A stretch of 64,000 nucleotides of DNA from Pollenia angustigena (GCA_930367215.1 OV884056.1:316354709-316418708); one strand, 5' to 3'; positions 46,701-56,431 are shown, counted from the stretch's first letter. Program-made: numbers and translations. Notes: generated from the letters alone by a model not told the origin.

Positions 46701-49700
46701 CGTCGTTGTCAAAAGTTAAAAGATACCATTGAAATCCCTTTCCTATATAGTGACATATAACTGAAATAACCGAAGTCATGCCCAAAACTGCCGTTAATGT
46801 TTCACAACCGTCGACCAATAATTTTTGCATGGTGGGCAAAAAGTAAAGAGTACTAACACTATCATTCAATACCATGGATATAAATTCTTGAGAAATTCTA
46901 GAAAATAAGGCAAAATAGAAATGTATTATACATTGTAAATATCCTATCGTTTTACCGTAGGGTCCAGAATGCTCGTAAAACGCTGGGAACATTCAGTCGT
47001 TGCCACTCGTTCTCTATCAGAGCCGACAAACCAAAATTACTAACAAAATTCATGGCATACTGATAACCATTGTACACGGTTTTACCCGCTTCCATGCCAC
47101 AGCTCATCACAGTGATTTTTGTTAACATTAATGGCACAGCGTCGGCTACGATGGGTAAATACTTGATCATTCTTGGTTTTAATGGCAACATGGCCAGCAC
47201 TATGGGACTAGCAAAGATTAAAGGCATCGATTTCTGCAACAACTCATAACGGGGACCCAAGTGTATATAGGCGAAGAGCATACCCATAAACCATTGTGCT
47301 ACCAAATGCGGCAGTAAAGTTACTGCCACACTGCCCGTATCCATCAAACGTGTCGAATTCATGGACATTATATCTTCCAGTATGCACGGACTTTTCTCCA
47401 GTATCGCTAGTGCCGAAACATTTGACCAGTGTGAGAGAAAAGTTAAGCCAAGAGATATCACAAACATATAAACCATAACCAAATGTCTTGTCCAGAGCAT
47501 AAATATACAAGCAGCAGATAAAAGACCTGAAAAAAGTTCAGAACAACTGTAATGCAAAATTTTATCAACTGTTTAATGAAAATTTTAATTTTTGTTTATG
47601 TGGAATAATACATTTACTGCCATTGCAGGCCGTTGAAATTAAAGAGATAGGAAAAAGGTTTTTACTTTATAAAGAACTTTCATTTATTTAAGTTTAATTA
47701 TACAGGTATGTGATGTACTTCGATCGATTTCAAAACGAACGTTTTTAAAAGGTGTGATGAATTTCGAAGGATTTTAAAATCCATTCCTGAATTATAGTCT
47801 AAAATATAAAATTTGAAAGAATAAAGACTGAAAATAAAAGGAATATGCATTTAAAATCCATTTTAAAAGATACGGAAAACGATATTTTCGGTTTCAAATC
47901 GTATCGTTTTTAAAATCGATTTCCATCACATACCTGATAGTGACATATCAAATTTTGCTACAAGGACAACTTAAAAGTATGACTAATATTTTACCAATCG
48001 CAAGATGTTTTATAATAATATTGTATTTTTTAGACTGTTTTTTATCCAGCGTACCCTAACATTATTAAGGGTATTTTCAATCAAGTTTAGAGTGCAGGTG
48101 TACTACACTTTTTTAGGAAATTGGGTTTTAAATGACGCTTATGGTAAAGTATGAACCGATCTTTACGAGACTTAGAGCGGATTTTTTACTTAGAGTTTAA
48201 ACCAGGATCAATAGTAAGATTTATTATATATTTATAAATAGATATACATTCTTATTTGACCTTTATTTTAGAATTACTTTTAATTGTTTAAGCTTGAGGG
48301 TGAAAAATTTAATAAAACTTTAAATACAAAAAAAAATATAAAAATATATTTCCTTTTATAAGCTGTTCGTACTTTTGAAATTTCTGTCGCAAGTTTAAAC
48401 CGCCAACTTTGGGCGTTTAAACTTGGAAACAAAATGAAATAATCGACTACCCAAAAACGAATTTCAAAGATTAGTTCTAATTTAATCGCTGATCTTTAGT
48501 CAAAAACTGGCTCTTAGTTGTATGATATCTAGATATATAAAACTATTTTGTGCAAAAAGAAAATAAAGTAGCACAGCTGTGCTTTCAACGCCACCTGATA
48601 AATTAATTCGCTTTGTTCCATAATTTTTTTAGTTTTAAATAGAGATGCCAATCCAGAAATCCCGATTACCGTAAACCACGTGAGAATAAAAAAAAAAAAA
48701 TAAATGCACAAGCCGGTTAATATTTTAGAAGATATTTGCATTTAAGTCACATCATCATTCTTAAAAACACAAATAACGGTTATTTTGGAATTCTCGAAAA
48801 TTTTCTACTTTTGACAATTTTGAACCCATATTCGGATTTAGCGGACAATTTTACATAAAGATTAGGTGAGATTCATATGGTCACGATTTTGTTAAAAATT
48901 TGTGAGAGTGTTATTTATGCATTTTTATTATTGAAATTACAAGATTAATCCAAAACCTCAGTTAAAAAATCAAGCGATTAACCAATTAAAGCAAAAGCCC
49001 GATTAAATGAATCCCCTAATTCCAATATAGATACATTCGAGAATGTTAAACTATTTAAGTTAATTTCACTTAACTTTGTAATTATGTATAAATGAATTTT
49101 AAAACTTTTGTTAGTAAACCTTTTAAGTAAGTTTTTTTTTTTTTTAAATAAATATCTACAAAAGGCATTTATCTTTTAATTTTCAAAAATCCCGAATCCC
49201 GAAAAATCCAGGGATTTGATATACACCAATACCCCGGTTTGCGTCGCTAATTGGGATGGAAAAACTTGACGCAAACCGAATCACGATTTTCCATACATTT
49301 GTTTTGATTTTCATTTAATTGGTTCCGTGATTTATAATTTTAGCTAAAACAAGTTAGAGTGCTATATTCGGCTGTGCCGAATCTTTGATACCCTCCACCG
49401 ACAGTTCGAATGTTTAAAGAATAATATCTGTATGATGTTATTATTATCTTAAACTGTGACGATTTGTTATTAATTATGGATTTAGGCGACTAAACTGTTT
49501 TCCGGTAGTAGGGTTTATATGGGGCCTAGGGTAAATTATGGACCGATCTTCACGAAATTTCACAGTCTTTTTCCCAGTTCTATAAAACTTTGATGTACCA
49601 AATTTTGTTATGATAGCATTATTTTTTACGGATTTAGGCGTACTAAACTGTTTTCCGGGAGTAAGGTTTAAATGGGGCCCAGGGTAAGTTATGGACCGAT

Positions 49701-52700
49701 CTTCACGAAATAACACAATTTTATTTCTTGTCCAATAAAACTTTGATGTACCAAATTTTGTTATGATAGCATTATTTTTTACGTTTTTAGGCGTACTAAG
49801 TTGTTTTCCGGAAGTAGGTTTTATATGGGGCCTATGGTAAATTATGTACCGATCTTCACGAAACTTAACAGTTTAATTTCTAGTCCTATGTAACTGTGAC
49901 TTGCCAAAATTTGTAATGATAGCATTGTTGGTAAGGTTTTTAGGCTTTTTATACTGTTTTCCGGGAGTAGGGCTTATATGGGGCCTAGGGTAAATTATTG
50001 ACGGATCTTCACGAAATTTCACAGCGTGATTTCCAGTTGAATAAAACGAATTGTTGCGAAATCTTATATCATTCTGTGCATTTTTCCACCATTTATGTTA
50101 GTTTTTGTAACAAAATTATCAATTTTTTTTAGGTGGTGGTTCCACATTTTGATTCATAGCTCAGATCTTATTAAACCGATTTTGCTGAATTTCAATCCCA
50201 AACAGCTTAGGATAACTACAAGCAATTTGACACCAAGTTTGTTGATTTCTTTTGAGTTTTTCGAAAGTGAGCGTGTTTTCAACAGACGGACAGACGGACA
50301 GACAGACGGACATGGCTAAATCGACTTAAAATTACTCAAGGACCCAGAATATATATACTTTATAGGGTCTGAGATGAATAGTAAAAAAGTTTCACACGGA
50401 ATGACAAACTGAATATACCCTCTTCACAACTAATTGTGGTGGAGGGTATAAAAATAAATGTTGATTTGATAGACTTTATAACAAATAATTTTATTTTAGA
50501 TCTTCAAATAAAGTTAAAGCTTTCTTTTGAATAACCTTTTGTTTTAAGGGCATTCATCGCTGATTTTGATCTTCAATCCAAATACATAGTAAGAGGTGGC
50601 TCCTTTTTTTCTTATTTTAGTAACCTGTTTATGTTGTACCGATGTTCTTGTTTCAACAAATTTCTTAATTTTATCAGCTTCACTGGAACAGCAAATGAAT
50701 TTCATTATAGAAGGGGTTAGTTCAAGGTTTCTTTCAATATTAACAGTCTTTTCCCCTAATCTAGAACGCGTCAAAATGCCTGGGTTTTGTTCTAAGGTTA
50801 TTTGCTTTTTTTGACTTGTTGCTGCAAAATATTGAAATATAACTTTGCTTCAGCAAATGTAATTTGAAACCAGTTGCAATCAGCAGACAACCTTCACATA
50901 CATATTTGCATTAGACTTCAAGGGGAAATTCCCTTTTTCTGTTTATGCTTTTTTTTTAATTTTTTTAAATTAACGACGCAAATCGAAGCAATAGAGACGC
51001 AACTTCGTAGCCATGCGACGCAAAGTGAAACAAAAACAAAGCAACTTCGATCACAGAAATTTTAAAAAACCCAACTTCGAAAACGACGAAAATCGAGGTA
51101 TTGGTGTATTCAGTGGAAGTAAAAACGTATCTTGCTTCACATAAAAAGAAATCACTTTCGATCGGAATTGATTTCTGTGACAGGCCTGATTGAAATCTCG
51201 AATCTTGGGAATTGCGAAAACCACTCTTGGTTATTTATATTTCTAACAACAATTAAAACTTCCCTTTGTAAACCAACGAAATTGTAAGCGAATTGTGACA
51301 TAATGTAGATTCGTAAACAATATTCAGCTGGGCTTCCTTTTATTTGACTTTTTACTATAATATTTTGAAAAGAATTGTTTGACTAACTGTATGCACATTA
51401 GGGAAACAACTTTTTTTACAATTTTTGAAAAAATCAAAATTGCCCTATCCATACCATGTAGTGCATAAAAAAACAATAAGAACTGCATCTTTAGATTTTC
51501 GATATCGTTAAAAAGGGTTCCGCGTCAAATGCAATTAAGTTTGGGATCAGTTATAATGCATTTACACCTTCACCATTAATAGTTTATAAGTTGTTTATGA
51601 TGATAAACAATTCTTGCAATTCTAGCTTACATACTAATTCCAAAATATCGTAGCAAATTATATGCAATATGCGAATTTATATGTGGCCCTTCCTTGGTAC
51701 AACATTTGATTTTCAGACCAGATTTTTCAATTCCAAAAACACAACGCAGTAACATTTGTGCGGAACGCGCCATCAAAGTCGTACAAGATATTTTCCCCCA
51801 ATACAAATCAACACAAACTCATAAACTTAAGTTAATTCTACTTAACAAAGATAGTTTTTTGACTGTGATTTTTTTTACAATCATATAATAACATTAAGAA
51901 AAAAAATTTTGAAAAAATAAAAAAAAAATCTTAAAGTTAAAGGGCTTTCAGAAATCGGCTTCGACGCGGAACGTTTTTTTGCCGAAATGACCTGAGGAAA
52001 CATTTTTCGGTTTCAGCACAACATCGGCTACAGCGTCGTGATAGGGCCTTATTTTGGTTGTACCCCTAATGTACATACATAAAAAGTCAAAGAAAATTAT
52101 GTTGAGTCATCATTAGTTATAAATTAGCTGAATAAAATTATAAAAACTGAACAAACAATGCATGATTTTTTGTTTATTTGTTAGCAAATACCAACGAAAT
52201 TTTTAGATATTAAAGAAGAATTAAGATTTAAGCAAAAATAGAACTTAATAAAACAATTATTAAATTAATACTTAAATTGCAAGAAAACTTGCAAAAACTG
52301 TAAAAACAAGCAAGCTTGTTGTTGGTTATATCGTGATGAATTTCGAACAATTTTAAAATCCATTTCTTACAGGGGTGTGCTGGAAATCGGAAACGTAAAA
52401 CGCAAGAATTTTAAAAGTCGTTTTTTAATAAGATTTCTGTAATAAAAGTTTTTTTATGACAAATATTATGTAAATATTTCTCTAATAAACAGAATATTAT
52501 TACTAAAATTATAAAAATTGGATAAAAAGTGTACCTATAAAACCCCTGTTAATTAAAATCTTAATTTTTGTTCCAAAAAACATAAACGATATAAAAACAA
52601 TAAAAGAAGTGTCTTAGAAATAAATTTTTAATTCAGTTAATATAAACAATATAAAATTTAGATGTTTAAAGGCAGAAATTAAATGCAGTGTTTTAGAAAT

Positions 52701-53889
52701 CAATTTTTAAATACAATAATACCTAAACTGAAACCGAGTTTTTCTGATTTAAATCGTTTCGTTTTCGAAATCGTTTCTTGAATATTTTCAGGAATATATC
52801 GTAACCTAAATTCCAAAAAGGCGTAACTAACAAAAATATAATTTTACTGGAGAACAAAAACGTACATGTCAGAAATGCATTGATAAGTCGTCCATTAAAT
52901 TCTTCAAACTATTTTCAAAAAAAAAAAACTATTTCGTTGCACTTTGTTATAATAAAAATTTGCAATTAGGTAGGTACGTCGTCTCCATTTATTAAATAAA
53001 CAAATTTGTAGTTACGTCCCTTTGTTTTTTGTTAATAAAAGCTTAATTTTTGGTCGCAGAAGTGTAAAATATTGTCAAGACATGCAGTTTAATGGCATTC
53101 ATAATAATCAATCAAAAACTCTATTTTTAATTTTTTGTCAGTTACGCCCTTTTGCATTTTAGGTAATGATACTTAAAACGAAAATGTTTAAACAAATCTA
53201 TTTTAATAAACTCCAGAACTGAATTTAAAAAAAATGAGCATTGGTCAGCACTTTGCAATAAAAATACCCATAATAATAAAATATGCAATTCTTTTAGAAA
53301 CTGCATCCAAAGGTTTTTTCGTCTCTCTTTTTCTTTTTTTTTTTGTTAGAAGTTCATAAATTCCTTTTTGTTTTTATGTATTATATTCATTTAAATTTTA
53401 TTTGATGGTTTTAATTTACCATTTCATCACTTTGTTTTTCGACTTACCCAATATACAAATAATAATTTTAACTGATGTTATTGATAGCAAATCCGATAAA
53501 TAAATATCGTTTGCTAAATCTTCCAAGAAAGCACCAAAGGAACTACTCAAAACACCACCAGCAGTGGCAGCAATGGTAGCATTATCTATCGTTTGATCCA
53601 ATGTGGCATTTGTGACATTGTTTAGATCATATGCAACGCTCGACAGTAATGAAGATGACGCTTCGGAGCTGTTATTGAGCAGGTTATCGTTGAAAGTACT
53701 GTCGGTTTCAGGCATGACAACTCCAGCCAAACCGCCGCCACCACCACCGCCGGCGTCCACACTATTGATGGTTTGGTATGATCTGCTTGGCAGCCCCATA
53801 CCAATTTTCAGTATCTCATCAATTACCAGTATGGGTGGCACACGCATCATGACATCCACCATGCCGAGAACTTTGGTACGTATTGACAT
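34501..53889 (-). CDS. Trc8: TRC8/RNF139-type ER membrane RING-H2 E3 ubiquitin ligase, seven coding exons
   Basis: This is a gene-level entry. The exons in transcript order are 53889-53448, 47526-46956, 46897-46357, 46265-46091, 36215-36019, 35959-35765 and 34773-34501. All introns are GT-AG and in frame, and the total is 797 aa. Residues 1-147 hold a Gly run (47-53) and a Ser/Asn/Thr-rich segment. Exons 2-4 encode a series of hydrophobic membrane segments. The RING-H2 finger is C637-x2-C640-x11-C652-x-H654-x2-H657-x2-C660-x10-C671-x2-C674. The segment before the RING (GGAIRAIMMCIHAYFNIW) is characteristic of TRC8/RNF139. The C-terminus is a Ser/Thr/Ala-rich low-complexity tail. TRC8 is known as an ER ligase with a sterol-sensing-like membrane domain, involved in sterol-regulated and misfolded membrane-protein degradation. 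Here those roles are inferred by orthology. Intron 1 (5.9 kb) and intron 4 (9.9 kb) are transposon-rich. Confidence 0.9.
34873..35667. mobile_element. TIR element in Trc8 intron 6
   Basis: TTAGGTGCGTTTGAGTAC is inverted at the right end as CTCGAGCGCAACTAA. Subterminal words CAGTAAAATGCAGTAAA (left) and GTAAAATGCAGTAAAATTCA (right) recur. It is non-coding. Confidence 0.6.
35765..35959 (-). CDS. Trc8: Trc8 exon 6 (RING-H2 body)
   Basis: The acceptor is GTTTTTAG and the donor is GTATGT. The exon has 65 codons in phase 0. It encodes the remaining six zinc ligands (C-x-H-x2-H-x2-C-x10-C-x2-C) within ITRCRHYFHGVCLRKWLYVQ, followed by a Gln/Asn-rich linker. Confidence 0.92.
36019..36215 (-). CDS. 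Trc8: Trc8 exon 5 (pre-RING, first two RING cysteines)
   Basis: The acceptor is ACTTGATAG, weak in pyrimidines, and the donor is GTGAAT. The 197 nt encode the family signature GGAIRAIMMCIHAYFNIW and end with CAICYQ, the first zinc ligand pair. The acceptor fits phase 1 from exon 4 across 9.9 kb. The choice of this acceptor is supported by frame and homology more than by its strength. Confidence 0.85.
36683..37587. mobile_element. Foldback-like element, copy 2 (ATGACCCCAAAA arms)
   Basis: The termini GGCGGTGCTCAAAATGACCC and the inverse of GGGGCCATATTTCGCAGCGCC are flanked by a perfect 9-bp duplication AATAATACT (36674-36682 and 37588-37596). The arms are made of degenerate AATGAAAAATGACCCCAAA units in opposite orientation. 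The core at about 37044-37205 carries GCTTTAGTTAGCGAAGCCGG and GGCCGAAGGCC, shared with the copies at 24.5 and 56 kb. A 9-bp duplication is typical of foldback and Mutator-like elements. Confidence 0.88.
37869..38175 (+). mobile_element. MITE, first copy of an inverted pair
   Basis: The inverted ends are GGGGGTCTACTCTCTATTGC and GCAATAGAGAGTAGACCCCC. The 9-bp duplication AGGTCAGCA is at 37860-37868 and 38176-38184. The interior is the reverse complement of the neighbour at 38185-38496. Confidence 0.88.
38185..38496 (-). mobile_element. MITE, second copy, opposite orientation
   Basis: It shares the same ends. Read in reverse complement, the body (CACTTTTATTTTATTTAAAT, TTTTTACACACTTTGGCATT) matches the first copy. 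Only the 9 bases AGGTCAGCA separate the two. Confidence 0.86.
38855..39182 (-). mobile_element. 5'-truncated non-LTR retrotransposon with (TAACC)n tail
   Basis: On the - strand, codons read EEEETVFHFLCQCPGLAGVR and LSNAGLKSISLFCRESGWFE. This is the C-terminal cysteine-containing region typical of non-LTR reverse-transcriptase proteins, followed by a short 3' UTR and a tail of about four TAACC units. A 13-bp target duplication TAGTGTGCTGTTA (38842-38854 and 39183-39195) flanks it. It is a dead-on-arrival copy of 328 bp. Confidence 0.85.
39241..39905 (+). pseudogene. Mariner-type transposase fossil with internal deletion
   Basis: A start at 39343 gives MDRLTTEERGKWLKLLTKKG and, after frame changes, LRGIGTILKKFKDTESVTDV. 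The centre is missing. MWFQQDGKT near 39620 and a C-terminus AKIPPEKIVENYLKKFDCYN...SRGGH follow. It belongs to the same superfamily as 4530-7394 but is a different copy. It is clearly inactive. Confidence 0.8.
39906..41040. other. Trc8 intron 4, AT-rich, unassigned
   Basis: There is no gene or transposon that I can support. AAAATAGAGTGGAGCGTCAA (40802) is matched in inverse near 45839-45857, a possible remote terminal repeat. Confidence 0.4.
41040..41135 (+). repeat. Dispersed repeat 'G', right-end fragment
   Basis: TTTCAGTGTATTTATCAAAT and TTGGGAATTTAGCACGTCAT match the end of the fuller copy at 41345-41620. Confidence 0.65.
41345..41620 (+). repeat. Dispersed repeat 'G', copy 4
   Basis: It contains GTTTATTGTTGGTGTTTTGT, GATGATCTGTCCTAAGCAAC and ATTTAGCACGTCATACAAAA, as in the copies near 6.2, 10.8 and 11.6 kb. 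Confidence 0.7.
42486..43199. repeat. Direct tandem duplication, 352-bp unit
   Basis: Units begin CTTAATGAAGCAA at 42486 and 42838 and share TCATTATTGGTTTGACCTAC, ACTCCTTTTCTGAATCTAAA, GGCGAATGTAGCAAA and CACACAATAGATTTCACTCT. The second unit has a small insertion (CACCAAATATGGTATTG). It is non-coding. Confidence 0.85.
43584..44344. mobile_element. TIR element, about 750 bp
   Basis: ATATCGAGGGTTATTTTTCA and AATAGTGCTATCTGAAA at the left are inverted at the right (TTTTTCAGATAGCACTATTT...CCCTCGATAT). Internal copies of AAATAGTGCTATCTG and ACGTGTTCACT recur. There is no transposase. Confidence 0.78.
44541..45424. mobile_element. TIR element with a nested MITE
   Basis: TTTTAGAGGCACTTTTTGGG with TTTGAGATTA on the left is inverted at the right (TAATCTCTAACCCAAAAAGT with GGCTCTT). 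A related solo end (CAAAAACTGGCTCTTAG) lies at 48503-48519. A smaller element is inserted at 44858-45213. Confidence 0.65.
44858..45213. mobile_element. MITE nested in the previous element
   Basis: AAAGCCTAGATTACACTATC on the left is matched by GTGTAATTTAGCCTTA on the right. CTCACAAGTC and CACTATCACACTTTG words recur inside. Confidence 0.65.
45425..46090. other. Trc8 intron 4, 5' end, unassigned
   Basis: There is no supported feature. GCTCCACCCTATTTTATAAT near 45841 is the inverse of the motif at 40802. Confidence 0.4.
46091..46265 (-). CDS. Trc8: Trc8 exon 4
   Basis: The acceptor is ATTGTAG and the donor is GTAAGT. The 175 nt encode VLVSLATYTLFLLDARRQ and FGILLFFNGAWILVFES, the last membrane segments before the cytosolic RING region. 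Confidence 0.9.
46357..46897 (-). CDS. Trc8: Trc8 exon 3 (membrane segments)
   Basis: The acceptor is TTTTCTAG and the donor is GTGGGT. The 541 nt continue in phase 2 (RISQEFISMVLNDS...) and encode further hydrophobic helices, including AVLFYILALQTGL and ALTVCAFLVIAPLCLL. The 58-bp intron 2 has no in-frame stop of its own in one frame, so the frame appears to read through it. The splice sites decide the true junction. Confidence 0.9.
46956..47526 (-). CDS. Trc8: Trc8 exon 2 (membrane segments)
   Basis: The acceptor is CTTTTTTCAG and the donor is GTAAAA. The 571-nt exon joins exon 1 in phase 1 and encodes several hydrophobic helices (LLSAACIFMLWTR, HLVMVYMFVISLGLTFL, LPHLVAQWFMGMLFAYIHLG). 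Confidence 0.9.
47704..47940. mobile_element. MITE, copy 2 of the ACAGGTATGTGATG family (Trc8 intron 1)
   Basis: The termini are inverted (ACAGGTATGTGATG and CATCACATACCTGAT). The body matches the copy near 3.1 kb in the same orientation. A decayed fragment is near 52330-52380. Confidence 0.75.
47938..49348. other. Trc8 intron 1, mostly unassigned
   Basis: It contains two solo ends of TIR families (about 48503-48519 and 48566-48615) and otherwise AT-rich DNA without reading frames of interest. Confidence 0.5.
49349..50454 (+). mobile_element. Dispersed repeat 'A', copy 2 (Trc8 intron 1)
   Basis: It begins ACAAGTTAGAGTGCTATATT with the GGCTGTGCCGAATC hairpin and ends GTGGTGGAGGGTATA. The inner half is a tandem array (49478-50040). 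Near its end lie a GACGGACAGACGGACAGAC run and ATATACTTTATAGGGTCTGA. Confidence 0.8.
49478..50040 (+). repeat. Tandem repeat, 152-bp period, about 3.7 units
   Basis: Unit starts at 49478, 49630, 49783 and 49935 share TTTTTAGGCGTACTAAACTG, TTTTCCGG-AGTAGGGTTTAT and GACCGATCTTCACGAAA. The same unit recurs in the inverted copy at 58440-58870. Open frames inside (for example REDRSIIYPRPHINPTTGKQ) are repeat translations, not a gene. Confidence 0.85.
50455..51394. other. Trc8 intron 1, unassigned
   Basis: Short frames of 63-76 codons occur on both strands without recognisable domains. No repeat is seen. Confidence 0.4.
51395..52072. mobile_element. TIR element, 678 bp (Trc8 intron 1)
   Basis: ACATTAGGGAAACAACTTTT on the left and the inverse of TTGTACCCCTAATGT on the right. 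Subterminal AAAATTGCCCTATC and ATAGGGCCTTATTTT are also inverted. It is non-coding. Confidence 0.6.
52797..53171. mobile_element. TIR element, TATCGTNACCTAAAA family, 375 bp
   Basis: TATCGTAACCTAAATTCCAA with AGGCGTAACTAAC is matched by GTCAGTTACGCCCTTTTGCA...TTAGGTAATGATA. This is a shorter relative of 31476-32187. Confidence 0.75.
53448..53889 (-). CDS. Trc8: Trc8 exon 1
   Basis: ATG is at 53889-53887 and the donor is GTAAGT on the - strand just below 53448. The 442 nt encode a conserved start (MSIRTKVLGMVDVMMRVPPI), a seven-glycine run, a Ser/Asn/Thr-rich segment with several N-x-S/T sites, and the beginning of the first membrane segment (KIIICILG). Confidence 0.88.
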
Positions 53890-54384
53890 ATTTATTTTTT
53901 ATATTTATTGTAATAACTAAATGCTGTGGTAGTCACTGTTTTTGTAGAAAATTTACTTTCAGCTATAGATGACTTTTTTTATATTGTTTAATTCGCTTCC
54001 TTGTGTAACAATCAACACGTCAGTAGCTTCTAGACATTAATCAAATTTACTTATTAATTTTCAATAAAAAAATTTTATTTTGCTTGGTTTTTTTGTTAAT
54101 TTCACCAGAGATTGTCCCTCAAGGTCTCAACTTTTTTCGTTGCAAGTGCGCGTTGAGTAAAAAGTTTAACAATTCTTTTTCCAAAAAAAAGGAGAAAATA
54201 ATGCAGCAAATTATTTGAAGTTTTTCAATTTCGTTTTAGAAAATTTCTATTTTAATTACTTTTGACACAAACAACTACTTGGGAAAAATATAAAACAAGT
54301 TGCAAATGAGGGAAGAATAAATATCTGCCTCTTGGTTAATTTTTCACTTGTTTGTGCTAACAAAAATCACAAGTAAAACTTATG
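53890..54384 (-). promoter_or_regulatory. Trc8: Upstream region of Trc8
   Basis: This must contain the 5' UTR and promoter if the start at 53889 is in the first exon. The sequence is AT-rich and I cannot name a specific element. Confidence 0.35.
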
Positions 54385-54890
54385 CTATGTTCACATTTGG
54401 ATTTTTAAACGCGTTTAAGCAAAATGTTGATTTAGCTAATCAAAGCCGTTCACATTACATTTGAGATGATTAAGATGACAGATGATTAAGAAAAAACACA
54501 CACACAAACACACAAAAAAAACACAAACAAATTTAAATTTCTTTAAAGTATTAAAAATGGATAAAAACACTTTTATAAAATTATCAGAAGATTATTTTAA
54601 TCAATTTAATGATGAAATTGTTAAAATTTATGATTTATTTAAGGAAAAAAAATAAAAACATTAAGCAGACATCTTGGCCGGTTGTATACGATCATGAGCG
54701 ATTCTACATTATTAGGGTATGTTCAGTGGATTCTATGTGGTTTATGAAGTGATTTAGTTGTAATCATGTCGATTTGAAGTGATTAACAAATCACTTCAAT
54801 GTATGGGTAATCATCTCGATTTTGAAGTGATTAGAGCTTAATCACGTTCGAGCTGCTTAAACGCGTTTAAGAACCCAAGTGTGAACATAG
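54385..54890. mobile_element. TIR element just upstream of Trc8, 506 bp
   Basis: CTATGTTCACATTTGGATTT with TTAAACGCGTTTAAG at the left is inverted at the right (GCTTAAACGCGTTTAAGAAC...GTGTGAACATAG). It contains an ACACACACAAACACAC stretch and repeated AGTGATTAGA-like words. Confidence 0.8.
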
Positions 54891-55500
54891 TATTAAAAGA
54901 AAAGTAAAAACGAAAACACCTTGCCAGCGCAACCTTCAGCGAACTTTATACTTTTTGTTTTACTTTTCTTCGTCTCGTTGTCATATATTGCTTTTTTATT
55001 TTGAGCGTTTAATGTTACTATGTTTATTTCATTTACAAAGGTATTCGTATTATTCCTAATGATTAACAATTTAATTTAGCAGTAATTTAAGTGTTAGACA
55101 AAATAATTCTAATGCTGCTAATTGAAATGATTTCGTTTCGCACTGTTTGTCTATGCCTTTTTTTTATTGCTAAAAGGAAATTTTTCTTCTATTTCTTCTT
55201 CTTGCTGTTGAGATGCAGAGAAAAGACAAAACAGAATGTCAAACTGCGTAGAGTTGTATTTTTCAATAATAAAAACTATCGGGTGATTGGCAACAGAGTT
55301 TTCGTTCTTCTGTGCAGATAACGCTATTGAACACCAGAGTTCGATAGATTTTAATAGTATATAGTAGCGCCATCTGCCAGCGCATAGCAGATCATAAGTA
55401 AGGATTGTTAAATTATTTAATATGCTAAACGTTTTTTTTTTGTGTAGAACGAAGAAAAAACATATAATATGTATTTTTATTCGACCTTTATTATTTTAAT
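54891..55500. other. Intergenic, unassigned
   Basis: There is no gene or repeat that I can support. Confidence 0.4.
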
Positions 55501-55690
55501 ATGCCAATACAATTTTCGAGCTTAAGGTCTTATTGTTTTATATAAAAAAACTTTTTTTTATAAATTTATTTTCACCAATATTTCGGCACTTCCTTTGAGT
55601 GCCTTCTTCAGGGTTTTTTTTCTTTATAAAAAAAAGTTTTTTTATACATATAAAACAATAAGACCTTAAGCTCGAATATTTTATTGGCAT
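55501..55690. mobile_element. 190-bp MITE, long arms
   Basis: ATGCCAATACAATTTTCGAG with CTTAAGGTCTTATTGTTTTA forms the left arm, inverted at the right (AGACCTTAAGCTCGAATATT...TATTGGCAT). The arms are about 60 bp. Confidence 0.85.
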
Positions 55691-55703
55691 ACGAAGAAAA
55701 AAC

Positions 55704-56431
55704 GGTGGCATGTCATAACGTCCAGTGTCATAGTGTCCATGGACGTTATGACACTCCAAAAAGTGTCACAGTGTCCATGGACTTTATGACACTTTAGAAA
55801 ATGTCATAATGTCCGTGGGCATTATGACACTTTGCAAATGGACATTATGACATTTTCAAAAGTGTCACAGTGTCCATAATTACTAAAGAAGTTAAATACA
55901 AAACAAGATCTGCATATGCGCAGAGAAAACATGTTTTATTATGGTCGCAACCAACAAAACTATTTTTAAAGAAACTCATTTAACCATAATATGGTTGTCG
56001 GTGACAATGATTTCGTTAAATTAAACATAATAGGGTTAACATTTTTTAAAAATGGTTTTGCTGCTCTGGGTGTATATATTAAATATGTAACGAAAACACT
56101 TTTGGGCGCAAGGATTTTCTCCTCTATGGTACAACAAATACCAGCTTCGCTAACTAAAGCTTCTCTGCACAGGTGGCCTTCGGCCGGGCGCAAGGATTTT
56201 CTCCTCTATGGTATAACAAACACCGGCTTCGCTAACTAAAGCGTCTCGGCATAGCCGGCCTTCGGCCGTTCGCAAAGAAGCTTTAGTTAGCGAAGACGGT
56301 ACTTGTTTTAGTTTGTAAGCATGTTGTGGACATTATGACACTCTACAAAGTTTCATAACGTCCGCGGACGCTATGACATTTCTTTGATGGACGTTATGAC
56401 ACTATGACACTGGACGTTATGACATGCCACC
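55704..56431. mobile_element. Foldback-like element, copy 3 (TGTCATAACGTCC arms)
   Basis: GGTGGCATGTCATAACGTCC on the left and its exact inverse on the right are flanked by an 8-bp duplication GAAAAAAC (55696-55703 and 56432-56439), extendable to 9 if one border base is shared. The arms consist of TGTCATAATGTCC-type units, direct within an arm and inverted between arms. The core (56094-56310) has two direct units of GCGCAAGGATTTTCTCCTCT / CACCGGCTTCGCTAACTAAA / GGCCTTCGGCC and one inverted. Confidence 0.88.

Noticed and set aside
49474..49716. 80-codon frame with repeated REDRSI.YP.PH motifs
   Set aside because: The periodic peptide comes from the 152-bp tandem array in repeat A. The frame breaks in adjacent units.
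53603..53920. + strand frame with a poly-proline run
   Set aside because: It is the antisense of Trc8 exon 1. The prolines mirror the glycine codons.
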